Shown piece after piece: positions 46,030-54,871 of a DNA stretch of 64,000 nt. Within the stretch, counting starts at the first letter, position 1. Every line of letters starts with the position of its first letter. Under the pieces are notes generated by a model. It saw only the letters and a list, made by a program, of their open reading frames with translations. It made no database searches and had not been told where the DNA came from. Made by a program: the position numbers and the translations under genes. The stretch is from Citrobacter sp. FP75 (GTDB lineage Bacteria; Pseudomonadota; Gammaproteobacteria; Enterobacterales; Enterobacteriaceae): NCBI RefSeq assembly GCF_018342065.1, contig NZ_JAFDOE010000002.1, positions 620,001 to 684,000 on the forward strand, written 5' to 3'.

Positions 46030-47202
46030 CTATGCGTTCTGCCTTTTCTGGTATGCCTCTTTTAGTCTGTTCATGACCTCTTCCAGTACGGATCGCGGAC
46101 AGCCAACGTTTAATCGCATGTGACCTTCTCCACCTGGGCCATATTGTGAGCCAGGCGACAGAGCAAGCCGGGCATCATGGACAAAAAAAGCACTTAGCTG
46201 TTCATCGTTAAGACCCATTTTTTCAGCATTCAGAAACAGCAGGTAAGATGCGCCACCGTATACGATTGAGATCAAAGGGCAGTGTTTCTCAATTTCAGCC
46301 TTTACATACGCTATATTGTCAGCCAGATAGGCCAATAATTTCTGGTGCCAGTCACCGCAGTGAGTATAAGCACTGTAAATGGCCGCCTGCTGTAACGAAT
46401 GCGCCTCGGCAAGATAGCAATTATCAAGAAAATGATAGAACCGATCGCGTAGTTCATCATTCTGAACAATGGCGATCCCGCCTTGTATCGCGGCGGTGTT
46501 AAAGGTCTTACTGATAGAGGCAAGCACAATTGACTGACTGTTCAACCCCTCATTGATGGTGAAAAATGGGAGGTGCGATTTACCGGGTAAGGTTAAATCG
46601 CAGTGAACTTCATCCGCGATCACGATGACTCCAGCGTCATGACAATAGCGACTTATTCTTTCAAGCGTCTCGCGGTGCCATACCATCCCACCAGGATTAT
46701 GCGGAGAAGGAAAAAGAAACATTTTGCACTTTTTAAGCTTCTCTCTGAAATCGTGCCAGTCTAATTCGTACCCCCCATTTTTCTCGATTAGGCAGGTTTG
46801 TACCAGATTTCTGCCGCTGGTTTTGACAAGGTTGGGGTAGGGATCGTATATCGGGCTACAGGTTAATATATTATCCCCTGAACGGGTGAGTGCCATCAAA
46901 GATAACACGATGGTTTTGATGACCCCCGGAATAAAATGCACCCAATGCGGCTGAATAGTGCTGCCATACTGTTTCGCGTACCACTGGATAACCGCATCTT
47001 TCCACTGTGGATAATCCAGGTTATAGCCCTGAACGGGCTGTTCTATAACCGAACGTAGCGTATGCATAATCGGCTCTGGCGTGGCAAAATCCATATCTGC
47101 AATCCACAGCGGTAATACGTCGTTGGTGCCGTACATCTGTTGTAATTGCCCGTACTTACGACAGTTAGCATCCCTTGTGACAATATCGTCAAATAAAGAC
47201 AT
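46030..47202 (-). CDS. MalY/PatB-family PLP enzyme (probable C-S beta-lyase)
   Basis: A 390-residue fold-type I aminotransferase-like enzyme of the MalY/PatB group, which cleave cystathionine or cysteine conjugates to a thiol, pyruvate and ammonia. The start region MSLFDDIVTRDANCRKYGQ and WIADMDFATPEPI are typical. PLP contacts: Lys232 in ASISKTFNTAAIQGG, Asp/His of VIADEVHCDL and the C-terminal Arg in MRLNVGCPRSVLEE. Start at 47202 because GGAG lies upstream; a longer frame to 47304 overlaps nhaC. It lies downstream of the NhaC gene on the same strand, so the two may handle one sulfur compound. Confidence 0.88.
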   Translation of the reverse strand: MSLFDDIVTRDANCRKYGQLQQMYGTNDVLPLWIADMDFATPEPIMHTLRSVIEQPVQGYNLDYPQWKDAVIQWYAKQYGSTIQPHWVHFIPGVIKTIVLSLMALTRSGDNILTCSPIYDPYPNLVKTSGRNLVQTCLIEKNGGYELDWHDFREKLKKCKMFLFPSPHNPGGMVWHRETLERISRYCHDAGVIVIADEVHCDLTLPGKSHLPFFTINEGLNSQSIVLASISKTFNTAAIQGGIAIVQNDELRDRFYHFLDNCYLAEAHSLQQAAIYSAYTHCGDWHQKLLAYLADNIAYVKAEIEKHCPLISIVYGGASYLLFLNAEKMGLNDEQLSAFFVHDARLALSPGSQYGPGGEGHMRLNVGCPRSVLEEVMNRLKEAYQKRQNA

Positions 47203-47281
47203 CGCTGACTCCTGGCCGGTTTTAATCATAAAAGTTAAATAACGAAAAAATAATTGAAGTCTATTGAAAGAAATAACCAGA

Positions 47282-48742
47282 CTATGATTTTTGTTCAACG
47301 ACATACTCTACGTTGTCATTGGGTTCATATTTGGCGATGCCAATACCCGTTGCCGCCCACAGCAACGCAAAAATGACTCCGCTGTAGCATAAGATTGCCC
47401 AGGGTAAATAATCGAGAGTGGTAACGCCCAGCATAGTGGCACAATAAACACCGGAAGCAGACCAGGGAATAATGGGTTCGACGACTGTTCCGGCGTCCTC
47501 CGTGGTCCGCGAAAGGTTTTTTGCGGCAAGGCCGCGTTTTTTATATTCATCTTTAAAGGCGTCGCCGCACAACAACAGAGGTAAGGTGCCGTTTGCCGTG
47601 CAGGCGCAGATGGTGAACGTGGTGACAATGGTGGTGGCGACCAGGCGAAATGTCGATTTTACCCCTTTTGTCAGTGCGTTAATGACGGTGTGCAGAGAGC
47701 CTGTAGCGCTCATCGCCCCGGCAAAACTAAAGGCGCTGAAAACGGTAACGAAACTGCTAAACATCGAAATCGCGCCACCGCGTTCCAGCAAGCGAGAAAC
47801 ATCAGATGACAGTGCAGGGAGGTTATCACCTGTCAGCATCGCGAGCTTAAAGCCACTGACCACCGACTCACCGACTGAGGATGCAGTGAATGCCTGAAAA
47901 ACTAACGCCAGAATCATCGACACGATGGTCGACAGAAATAACATTGGAATCGGCGGTTTCTTTGACAGTGAACCGTACAAAACGATAATCGGTGGCAGAA
48001 GTAGTAGAATATTAAAGTGATAAATTTGGTCGATAGAGCTCATTAAACTGATAATATTAGTCGGTGCACTGGATGAGGCATCAATACCCATCCCCATATA
48101 ACTGTAAATAACACAGCAGATCACAAAACCAGGGCCAGTGGTCCACAGCAGATGCCCGATATGCGAGTACAGGTTTACGCCTGCCGCCAGTGCGGCCATA
48201 TTTGTTGAATCCGAAACTGGAGAGAGTTTATCGCCAAACCAGCAGCCTGAGACAATAGCTCCCGCCGCGATGGGAAGCGAGACATTTAGCCCGATAGCGA
48301 CGCCAATCATGGCAATTCCGACGGTACCAATCGATCCCCAGGACGTTCCGGTACAGACAGAAATGAGCGCTCCCAACAAAAAGGCTGAAATATAGAAATA
48401 TTGTGGGTTAATCCACTTCAAACCATAATAGATCATCATGGGAATGGTGCCTGACACCATCCATGATCCAATTAAGAAGCCGATACTCGCCACAATGAGT
48501 ATGACAGGAAGTGCCTCGGATATTTTATTACAAATTGATTGTAGAATATCGTCCCACGTATAGCCGTGCGCGATAGCGATAAATGAAGAAGTCGCCGTTC
48601 CCATCAAAATCATGGGTTCTGCACGAATATTAAAAACAAAATATCCGATGCTAATCCCACTTAACATGACTACCATCGGTAATACTGACCAAAAGAAGGA
48701 TAACTTCTTCCGGTTATTTAAGGTACAGTTATGTTGTTCCAT
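47282..48742 (-). CDS. NhaC-family Na+/H+ antiporter-like transporter
   Basis: A 486-residue inner-membrane protein with about 11-12 helices of the NhaC family, whose members exchange Na+ for H+ or carry organic anions (MleN). Family motifs GTSWGSIGTVGIA (about 133-145), GCWFGDKLSPVSDSTNMA (about 166-183) and the C-terminal TTEDAGTVVEPIIPWSASG are clear. Being paired with a C-S lyase gene, it could import or export an amino acid or thiol rather than only Na+. Regulated probably by the MelR-like AraC protein encoded upstream on the same strand. Confidence 0.9.
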   Translation of the reverse strand: MEQHNCTLNNRKKLSFFWSVLPMVVMLSGISIGYFVFNIRAEPMILMGTATSSFIAIAHGYTWDDILQSICNKISEALPVILIVASIGFLIGSWMVSGTIPMMIYYGLKWINPQYFYISAFLLGALISVCTGTSWGSIGTVGIAMIGVAIGLNVSLPIAAGAIVSGCWFGDKLSPVSDSTNMAALAAGVNLYSHIGHLLWTTGPGFVICCVIYSYMGMGIDASSSAPTNIISLMSSIDQIYHFNILLLLPPIIVLYGSLSKKPPIPMLFLSTIVSMILALVFQAFTASSVGESVVSGFKLAMLTGDNLPALSSDVSRLLERGGAISMFSSFVTVFSAFSFAGAMSATGSLHTVINALTKGVKSTFRLVATTIVTTFTICACTANGTLPLLLCGDAFKDEYKKRGLAAKNLSRTTEDAGTVVEPIIPWSASGVYCATMLGVTTLDYLPWAILCYSGVIFALLWAATGIGIAKYEPNDNVEYVVEQKS

Positions 48743-48783
48743 AATTCCATCCCAATAGTTAATGGTTTACAAATCAAGTAAAT

Positions 48784-48796
48784 ACCTGTCACAGGT
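48784..48796. promoter_or_regulatory. 13-bp perfect palindrome in the nhaC promoter
   Basis: ACCTGT-C-ACAGGT, 42 bases upstream of the nhaC start codon. Symmetry and position suggest a repressor or activator site. No known factor can be named. Confidence 0.45.
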
Positions 48797-48953
48797 CATG
48801 CAGTTGTTGAATGACGTAGTGACTCGCGTTCACAGCGAATGTTATTTTATTAACTGTGTCAGGCTATTTATTCTTGATTTGTCATTTTGATATTCATCTT
48901 CGGGTAGTAATATAAGAGTTTGCCTTAATAATACGTTATTCCTCTGCATAAGA

Positions 48954-49874
48954 TTAATGGTTCCGACGCTGTTGGCTTAGTTTGCGATACTGTTGCGGTG
49001 GCATACCAACGTATTTATTAAATGAGCTATAAAAACGACTGCTGGAGCGAAAGCCGGCAATTGTAGCGATATCGAGTATCGTTTTATCGGTATCACTCAG
49101 TAGCGCGCGGACATGATTGATACGCATGGCGGTAATGTACTGCTTCATGGTCAGCTGCATTACCCGGTGGAAAATGCCCATTGCATAGTTCGGGTTGAGT
49201 TTGACGTGTTCGGCAATGGCATCAACCGTCAGCTGTGTGTCGCAGTTTGCGGCGATAAACTCAAGCATCTGGCTGACGTAAAACTGTGAATGTCGCGAAA
49301 TACCGTTCTTCTGAGTTCGTGGTGTTTTATTACCCAGTAAAGTCTGCCAACCTGAAAGACTAAATCGCTTGAGCATGAGGGCAATTTCATCAATCGCCAA
49401 CTGGCGAATCTGCTCGTTATCGCTGTTAAGTTCACTCTGCCAGCGCTGGACTTCGAATGTGCTGAGCTGCTGTGACGCTAATGATGTAATGACCATTCCG
49501 TGAGTCACATGGTTAATCAGTTCCCTGTCCAGGGGCCAGGATAAAAACAAATGCATCGGCAAGTTGAAGATTGCCATTTGTGTGCACTGTCCTGGGTCGG
49601 TGAGTTGATGAGGCGTACAGGCCCAAAATAGTGTGATGTAGCCCTGCTTACTCCGTACAACTTCGTCATTGAAAAGGTATTCTACGTCTCCATCAAACGG
49701 AACATTCACCTCAACCTGGCCGTGCCAGTGGCTGTAGGTCATGGCCAACGGCGCTCGCAATTCGACGTCCATACGCTGATACTCGGAATAGAGTGCCAGT
49801 GGGCTACGCGTTTTTTTTTCATAACTGCGGCACATATGTGGGTCATGTGGCAGTTGCGGGATACTTTTAGCCAT
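48954..49874 (-). CDS. AraC-family regulator closely resembling MelR
   Basis: A 306-residue AraC/XylS regulator. Much of it reads like E. coli MelR, for example LALYSEYQRMDVELRAP, HWHGQVEVNVPFDGDVEYL, LFWACTPHQLTDPG and the C-terminal DNA-binding domain (about 200-306) with KQYITAMRINHVRALLSDTDKTILDIA and FRSSSRFYSSFNKYVGMPPQQYRKLS. MelR controls melibiose use, yet melA and melB are not here. I start at the ATG at 49874 with AGGA upstream. It lies 211 bases upstream of nhaC in the same direction and could be its activator. It may be a relocated melR or a paralogue with a new ligand. Confidence 0.85.
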   Translation of the reverse strand: MAKSIPQLPHDPHMCRSYEKKTRSPLALYSEYQRMDVELRAPLAMTYSHWHGQVEVNVPFDGDVEYLFNDEVVRSKQGYITLFWACTPHQLTDPGQCTQMAIFNLPMHLFLSWPLDRELINHVTHGMVITSLASQQLSTFEVQRWQSELNSDNEQIRQLAIDEIALMLKRFSLSGWQTLLGNKTPRTQKNGISRHSQFYVSQMLEFIAANCDTQLTVDAIAEHVKLNPNYAMGIFHRVMQLTMKQYITAMRINHVRALLSDTDKTILDIATIAGFRSSSRFYSSFNKYVGMPPQQYRKLSQQRRNH

Positions 49875-50205
49875 GATGGATTCCTGGATAGTGAGTCTGG
49901 CCGGGTGGTAGCGCCAAAGCATGAACATAGCTTAACCGAAAAAAATCGCCGTTATTCTCTCCGTTTTCGCGAAGTTATTCCCAAAAACTCAGATCTCCTG
50001 TCAGTCACATGAAGATCTGAGCTATCGGGAATAGCGGGTTCAGCTAACCTTTGCCGTCATCGGCCCAATAAGGGGTACGGGAACATCGCAAGGATGCACA
50101 AAAAAATGGAACAAAGAGCCGATCGCTGTTTTAGCGACGCTAAAGCCAGCCGGGATGGCGATATGTTCGGTTTACAACTGTTCCGACAGAATGTGCGCTG
50201 GTGTA
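49875..50205. promoter_or_regulatory. Spacer upstream of the MelR-like gene with a 9-bp inverted repeat
   Basis: A 331-bp stretch between two minus-strand genes. It holds a perfect inverted repeat, CTCAGATCT at 49988-49996 and AGATCTGAG at 50013-50021, spaced by 16 bases. The rest shows no open frame worth keeping; an open frame at 49722-50012 is antisense to the regulator. The repeat could be an operator or the terminator of the upstream gene; it has no T tract. Confidence 0.4.
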
Positions 50206-51345
50206 CTAAATCAATCTCTTAATTGAATTCTCTAATGAAAATAACATCGGGTGTTTTAAACCACAAAAATAAGACGTTTTATTGTTTATTGTATCCAGAT
50301 CTGGATAGATAAGAGCATATCTCTTCTTAGAGAAGCATTCAGTATAGAAATCCATGTGGTTTAATACTTCGGTGTTTAATGGTTTGGCTTTGGTGTATAT
50401 CTCTTTAGCGAAAGCACTGCATTTACTACAGTTGCAATGACAAGTGGAATAATCAGTAGAGATGATAGAATCATTATTGTCCAGGCTAAACCCCAGTTTT
50501 TCTCGCCGGGTATAGGCATCCATTATTCCGCTGGCCTCATGCTTCAATAACACGCTTGTCCATTCACTTCTTTTTAAATATGGGGATAATATATAACTCA
50601 GCAACAAGATGGTTCTTTCATTTATCGTCGGGTAGACATTTAACGTGTTTATTTGTTTTGTTATGATGATAAAATATGATGCTATTATAAACCCAAGGCT
50701 CCGGGCGGTACTGATCTCCAGATCTCCGTTTCGTTTGTGTGAAGCATAGCCTCCGGATAAGGGTATGAGTACATTTTCGAAAGCTAAAAAATCGGCAATA
50801 AACTCCATAGTCCTGTGGTAGGGTAGTTTATTTCCATTGCTCTTAATGAATTCATGGCGATGACATATCAGATGAACCAGTTCATGGAAAAAAACAAAGT
50901 TCATAAAAGATTTTGCTGTGTTAAGCGATACCGCTACTGATTTAGTATCAACTCTATTTGCAATCATACAAAGAGCTGTATCAGCTAATGCCGAGTGCTT
51001 AAATATTGTGGATAAATCGAGGCTGATGTTTAAGTTGTAGGTTCCTGTAACAATAATCACCCAGGAATAGAATCTTCGATTGATTGCAATAAATGCAGTA
51101 TCATCTTTAATCTTTATCTGGACTAAGGGTTCATTTTCATAAACAAAACCCCAAACGGATTTCCGCACAGGGATTAATGCGTCACGTCCCAGCCAGGCGT
51201 CAAGAGTTAAATCAAGCTCAGTAAAAGAATACCAGGTTATATCGGTGTCAATGTCTGCCGGGGAGCACCAGGACTGATAGGGCCATGAGTCGGGAGTTAT
51301 ATCAGGGAAATCAACATTATTTAATGATTCTCGTATCTGATTCAT
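50206..51345 (-). CDS. Orphan HExxH protein with C-terminal Cys cluster
   Basis: A 379-residue protein that I do not recognise. The zinc-peptidase motif HELVH (His154, Glu155, His158) is followed by EFIAD (Glu181, Asp185), the spacing of a gluzincin-type third ligand. A cysteine cluster CHCNCSKC (302-309) may bind a second metal. No signal peptide is seen; a hydrophobic stretch lies near 215-229. The gene is much AT-richer than its neighbours and flanked by AT-rich spacers, suggesting horizontal transfer. It stands alone, with no obvious partner. Possible roles are a stress or defence protease, or an effector; none can be supported further. Confidence 0.7.
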   Translation of the reverse strand: MNQIRESLNNVDFPDITPDSWPYQSWCSPADIDTDITWYSFTELDLTLDAWLGRDALIPVRKSVWGFVYENEPLVQIKIKDDTAFIAINRRFYSWVIIVTGTYNLNISLDLSTIFKHSALADTALCMIANRVDTKSVAVSLNTAKSFMNFVFFHELVHLICHRHEFIKSNGNKLPYHRTMEFIADFLAFENVLIPLSGGYASHKRNGDLEISTARSLGFIIASYFIIITKQINTLNVYPTINERTILLLSYILSPYLKRSEWTSVLLKHEASGIMDAYTRREKLGFSLDNNDSIISTDYSTCHCNCSKCSAFAKEIYTKAKPLNTEVLNHMDFYTECFSKKRYALIYPDLDTINNKTSYFCGLKHPMLFSLENSIKRLI

Positions 51346-51872
51346 TTTACTTTACGCCATTAATCAATTGCTTCGTTGACGACCAGAAAGGCAGCGTAGT
51401 TGCTATTCTGGCACCTTATGTTCTCCTTAAATGGTGAAAGTGATGCTTTAAAGGGCTGGGTTTTCTTCACACCAGGTTATGCAGTAGTGAAATTTCTGCG
51501 GATCTGATTTTTTCTAAAGATAAATTGTCGAAATTGTTATCACCCGAAAGTATGAGAACGCATATCGCTGATATATTTTGAACAATGAACTAATGTGTCC
51601 AGGCGGTTCGTTTATGGGGTGTTCCTGTTATATAAATGCGTAAAGACAAGTGTAGAATATTTTTACGTAGAAATGAAATTCACAAAAATAAATTTTGTCA
51701 ACGCTTTGAAAAATAATATTTGTTTGATTTATAAATCCTATAATAGACAGGAATATATCGTTTTCCAACGGTGACGGGACGCTTAACGGTTCGGGTCATC
51801 CGGCGAAGCGGGTGCTTCGCGTTCTGCGGCCCTGTGAAACAGAGTCGCAGATGGCGTTATGCGCGGCTTATT
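51346..51872. other. Gene-free spacer with AT-rich core and GC-rich hairpin
   Basis: A 527-bp spacer with no credible gene. Most of it is AT-rich. A TATAAT hexamer occurs near 51741-51746. Near the right end GCGAAGC at 51803-51809 and GCTTCGC at 51814-51820 form a perfect seven-base hairpin downstream of the minus-strand acetyltransferase gene, in the place of a terminator but without a T tract. Confidence 0.45.
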
Positions 51873-52331
51873 CTACATCTGATATTCGATCATCCCGCTT
51901 TTTCTGGCAACCCAGTCATAAAGGCGCTGCCCACGGAGATTAGTTTCATGGGTATGCCAGTATAATCTTGAAGCATGGCGCTTACGGGCGCATTTTTGAA
52001 CATACTCAATGAGCTGCTTGCCGATATGTTTACCCCGGACATCCTCGCTAACAAACAAGTCTTCCAGATAGCAATATTCTGTCTCAGACCATGTTGAGCG
52101 ATGGAAGAGATAGTGCACCAGGCCGACAATTTTACCGTCAGACTTCGCGACAGCACAAAAAACAGGTTCCACGGGATTGAGAAAACGCGCCCAGGTTAAC
52201 TGTGTTACCTTGTCTGAAATGTCAGTGTGGTAAAAAATCTGGTAGTTTAGCCATAGAGGAAGCCAGTCGGCGTAGTCTTGTTGTGAGACGGGTTCGATAG
52301 TAATACGTGCATCAGTGTTTGGGTTACTCAT
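51873..52331 (-). CDS. GNAT-family N-acetyltransferase
   Basis: A 152-residue acetyltransferase: the acetyl-CoA loop appears as LFVSEDVRGKHIGKQLIEYV (R/QxxGxG/A variant RGKHIGK) and the C-terminal strand as YWHTHETNLRGQRLYDWVARKSG. Start at 52331, preceded by AGGAGA. The fold resembles PhnO/diamine acetyltransferase-like GNATs that act on small amines. It is divergent from a MocR regulator, so it is the probable target of that regulator. Confidence 0.88.
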   Translation of the reverse strand: MSNPNTDARITIEPVSQQDYADWLPLWLNYQIFYHTDISDKVTQLTWARFLNPVEPVFCAVAKSDGKIVGLVHYLFHRSTWSETEYCYLEDLFVSEDVRGKHIGKQLIEYVQKCARKRHASRLYWHTHETNLRGQRLYDWVARKSGMIEYQM

Positions 52332-52369
52332 AGGTCTCCTGATATTTTTAGTTAGCATGGTTTTGTATT

Positions 52370-52398
52370 GTGGTTATCCTAGTTAGTGTTTGAACCAC
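52370..52398. promoter_or_regulatory. Inverted repeat in the GNAT/MocR divergent promoter
   Basis: GTGGTT at 52370-52375 and AACCAC at 52393-52398, a perfect six-base inverted repeat with a 17-base spacer, midway between the divergent starts at 52331 and 52458. A candidate operator for the MocR protein; short arms limit confidence. Confidence 0.35.
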
Positions 52399-52457
52399 CG
52401 CAAAGAGACACTTTTTATATATTGATAGGATCCACTTTTTCCGGAAGAGTTAAAACA

Positions 52458-53927
52458 ATGAAAAAAAACAACGCTCCTTTATTTCAGGAGCTCTTTTTAG
52501 AAAAAGGCATTATTAAGGAGCAGGTCTACCATGCTCTGCGTAACGCCATTGTAGAGGGGCGTTTGCCGTCAGGTACGAAGATCCCCTCAACCCGGGCGTT
52601 GTCCGAGATGATGTCAATTTCACGGAACTCGGTTATTGCTGGTTATGACCGCTTATTAGATGAAGGGTATATTCTGACGCGCAAGGGTGCCGGAACATTT
52701 GTCACACAAAATATTCCTGACCGAAGTATTAGCAGTCACTATTCCAAAACGGTGCAGGAGAATGAACAGCCGTTTGATGGGCAGCTAAATGCGGATATCA
52801 CTGCTGTTCATGATTTGTGGTCAGGGGATTATGAGGGGCGAGAACTGAATCGACTCTTTGCGGTTGGCGTGGGTTGTACCGATCTCTTCCCACATACATT
52901 ATGGGGAAAGTTGCTGGGACGAGTCTGGAGACAATCCCGGCATCAGTTGGGTTCTCACACCAGTCCCTGTGGTTTTTATCCCCTAAGAAAAGCAGTTTGC
53001 CATTATATTAAAACGACACGGGGTGTTAACTGTAGCGAAGATCAGATTATTATCGTTAACGGTATTCAGCAGGCATTAAATATTACTGCACGGGCGCTGC
53101 TTTCAAAAGGCAATGAAGTTTGGCTGGATGACCCGGGTTATAAAGGCGCTCGAGGCGTATTTATGTCAACGGGGGCAATAGTGAAACCCGTGCCGGTAGA
53201 TAGCGAAGGGATGAATGTGCAATATGGTATTAATCATTTTCCGCACGCGAAACTGGCCTATGTCGTTCCTTCAGACCAATACCCATTAAGTGGCGCTCTG
53301 AGTTTATCCCGGCGACTTGAGTTACTGGAATGGGCGAAGTTAAATCAGGCATGGATATTTGAAGACGATTATAATAGTGAATTTCGCTATGCCGAGCGTT
53401 CTTTACAAGCATTGCAAGGATTGGACCAGCATCAGCGGGTAATCTATTCCGGGACATTCTCTAAAATGATGTACCCAGAGTTTCGCTTAGGCTTTTTAGT
53501 TGTCCCTCCGGGTTTAAAAGAACAGTTTATCGTGACGAAATATTTTTCAGATATAGGGACCAGCTATCTTGAACAGGCCGTGTTGGCGAGTTTTATTGAA
53601 GATGGGCACTATGCCAGTCATGTGCGCCGAATCCGTAAGGCGTGTTATGAGAGAAGGGCGGTGTTAGTTAATGCGATTCAATACTATCTTGCAGATAAAA
53701 TGACTATCCAGCCTTCGGATTCAGGGATTCATATTGTGTGCTGGTTGCATAATGGGTTGACGGGAAATGAAGTCGAAGAAAAAGCCAGAATGCTTGGCAT
53801 GGGAATACAGTCACTGAGTCATTATTATCATGGGGAGGCATCTCGACAAGGGGTTATGATCGGTTTTGCAAATCATCCGCCAGAGGCCATTGTTGACGGC
53901 ATCCGCCGCCTTGCGCATGTTATTTAG
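52458..53927 (+). CDS. MocR-family transcriptional regulator
   Basis: A 489-residue GntR-aminotransferase fusion. The winged helix (about 15-82, GTKIPSTRALSEMMSISRNSVIAGYDRLLDEGYI) is followed by a linker and a fold-type I domain with WLDDPGYKGAR, EDDYNSEFRY and PLP Lys336 in SGTFSKMMYPEFR. I start at the ATG at 52458; a 24-codon extension lies inside the promoter region. It is divergent from one GNAT gene and followed by another 125 bases on, so it probably controls acetyltransferase genes. It is distinct from the MocR protein encoded at 4297-5631. Confidence 0.88.
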   Translation: MKKNNAPLFQELFLEKGIIKEQVYHALRNAIVEGRLPSGTKIPSTRALSEMMSISRNSVIAGYDRLLDEGYILTRKGAGTFVTQNIPDRSISSHYSKTVQENEQPFDGQLNADITAVHDLWSGDYEGRELNRLFAVGVGCTDLFPHTLWGKLLGRVWRQSRHQLGSHTSPCGFYPLRKAVCHYIKTTRGVNCSEDQIIIVNGIQQALNITARALLSKGNEVWLDDPGYKGARGVFMSTGAIVKPVPVDSEGMNVQYGINHFPHAKLAYVVPSDQYPLSGALSLSRRLELLEWAKLNQAWIFEDDYNSEFRYAERSLQALQGLDQHQRVIYSGTFSKMMYPEFRLGFLVVPPGLKEQFIVTKYFSDIGTSYLEQAVLASFIEDGHYASHVRRIRKACYERRAVLVNAIQYYLADKMTIQPSDSGIHIVCWLHNGLTGNEVEEKARMLGMGIQSLSHYYHGEASRQGVMIGFANHPPEAIVDGIRRLAHVI

Positions 53928-54052
53928 AGGCGGTCTGGTGGTTGATGCAATGCAAAAGTGTGGATCTCTAAAAAACACCGATTGTGGCTCTTTTTACCTA
54001 CGCTTTCATCCCTTATTCTGGCGTCGTTTGGCGCAAATATAAGAGGTAAAAA

Positions 54053-54784
54053 ATGTCATCCACCTTTAATGAATTCCAGCAGCCAATAGGTGTGGGATTA
54101 CCTGACTGGCAAGGTGCGCAGTTTCCTGCGGCTCAACAAATTACAGGGCGCTATTGCAAGCTCGAGCGTATAAATGCCGAGCGCCATGCGCAAGATCTCT
54201 ATGAAGCCTATCGCGATGCCCCTGATTCCCGCGACTGGACCTATCTCGCCGCCGGGCCATTCGCAACGTTTGATTCAATGTTTGCTTATTTAACAAAGAT
54301 TGAGGCACAGTCCGATCCTCTGCATTACGCCGTGATCGATTTGGCCAGTATGAAGGCCGTTGGAACGCTGGCGTTGATGCGTATTGATACGTCGAATGGC
54401 GTGATAGAAGTTGGCTGGGTTACTTATTCCCGACGTATGCAACGCTCGCGGCTGTCAACGGAAGTCATGTCGCTGATGTTAAAGTATGTTTTTGAGGAAC
54501 TGGGCTATCGCCGTTTCGAATGGAAATGCGATGCACTTAATGTGCCTTCCCGTGAGGCTGCTAATCGCTTTGGCTTCAGCTTCGAAGGGATATTTCGTCA
54601 GGCAGTTGTCGTGCATCAGCGTAATCGGGATACCGCCTGGTATTCAATCCTTGACAGTGAATATCCAGCGCTACAAGCAGCCTACAAGATCTGGCTTGAT
54701 GAGAGTAATTTCGATGCCAGCGGACAGCAGATTCAGCGCCTGGCGGATGTGATTCGCAAGGAACAAAACAAGCGCTCAATGTGA
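54053..54784 (+). CDS. RimJ/RimL-type GNAT acetyltransferase
   Basis: A 243-residue GNAT protein of the RimL-like group. Evidence: GRYCKLERINAERHAQDLYEAY at the N-terminus, AVGTLALMRIDTSNGVIEVGWVTYSRRMQRSRLSTEV in the core and FEWKCDALNVPSREAANRFGFSFEGIFRQ, the RimJ/RimL signature. AGGT lies upstream of the ATG. Members acetylate protein N-termini or small molecules and are often annotated so without a known substrate. A hairpin with T tract follows it, so it is probably a single-gene unit. Confidence 0.88.
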   Translation: MSSTFNEFQQPIGVGLPDWQGAQFPAAQQITGRYCKLERINAERHAQDLYEAYRDAPDSRDWTYLAAGPFATFDSMFAYLTKIEAQSDPLHYAVIDLASMKAVGTLALMRIDTSNGVIEVGWVTYSRRMQRSRLSTEVMSLMLKYVFEELGYRRFEWKCDALNVPSREAANRFGFSFEGIFRQAVVVHQRNRDTAWYSILDSEYPALQAAYKIWLDESNFDASGQQIQRLADVIRKEQNKRSM

Positions 54785-54871
54785 CTGAACTCGCGACGAG
54801 TCAGATGCCTGTTTATTGTACAATATGACCTCTGGCATTCGTCGCGATTGGCGCTTACTTTCAATGGGTTC

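Noticed and set aside
48818-48834. CRP-like site AGTGA...TCACA upstream of nhaC
   Set aside because: The spacer between half-sites is seven bases instead of six, so it does not fit the CRP consensus.
49875-54052. Genomic island borders or prophage remnants around the HExxH gene
   Set aside because: The region is AT-rich, but no integrase, tRNA, attachment repeat or phage structural gene is present.
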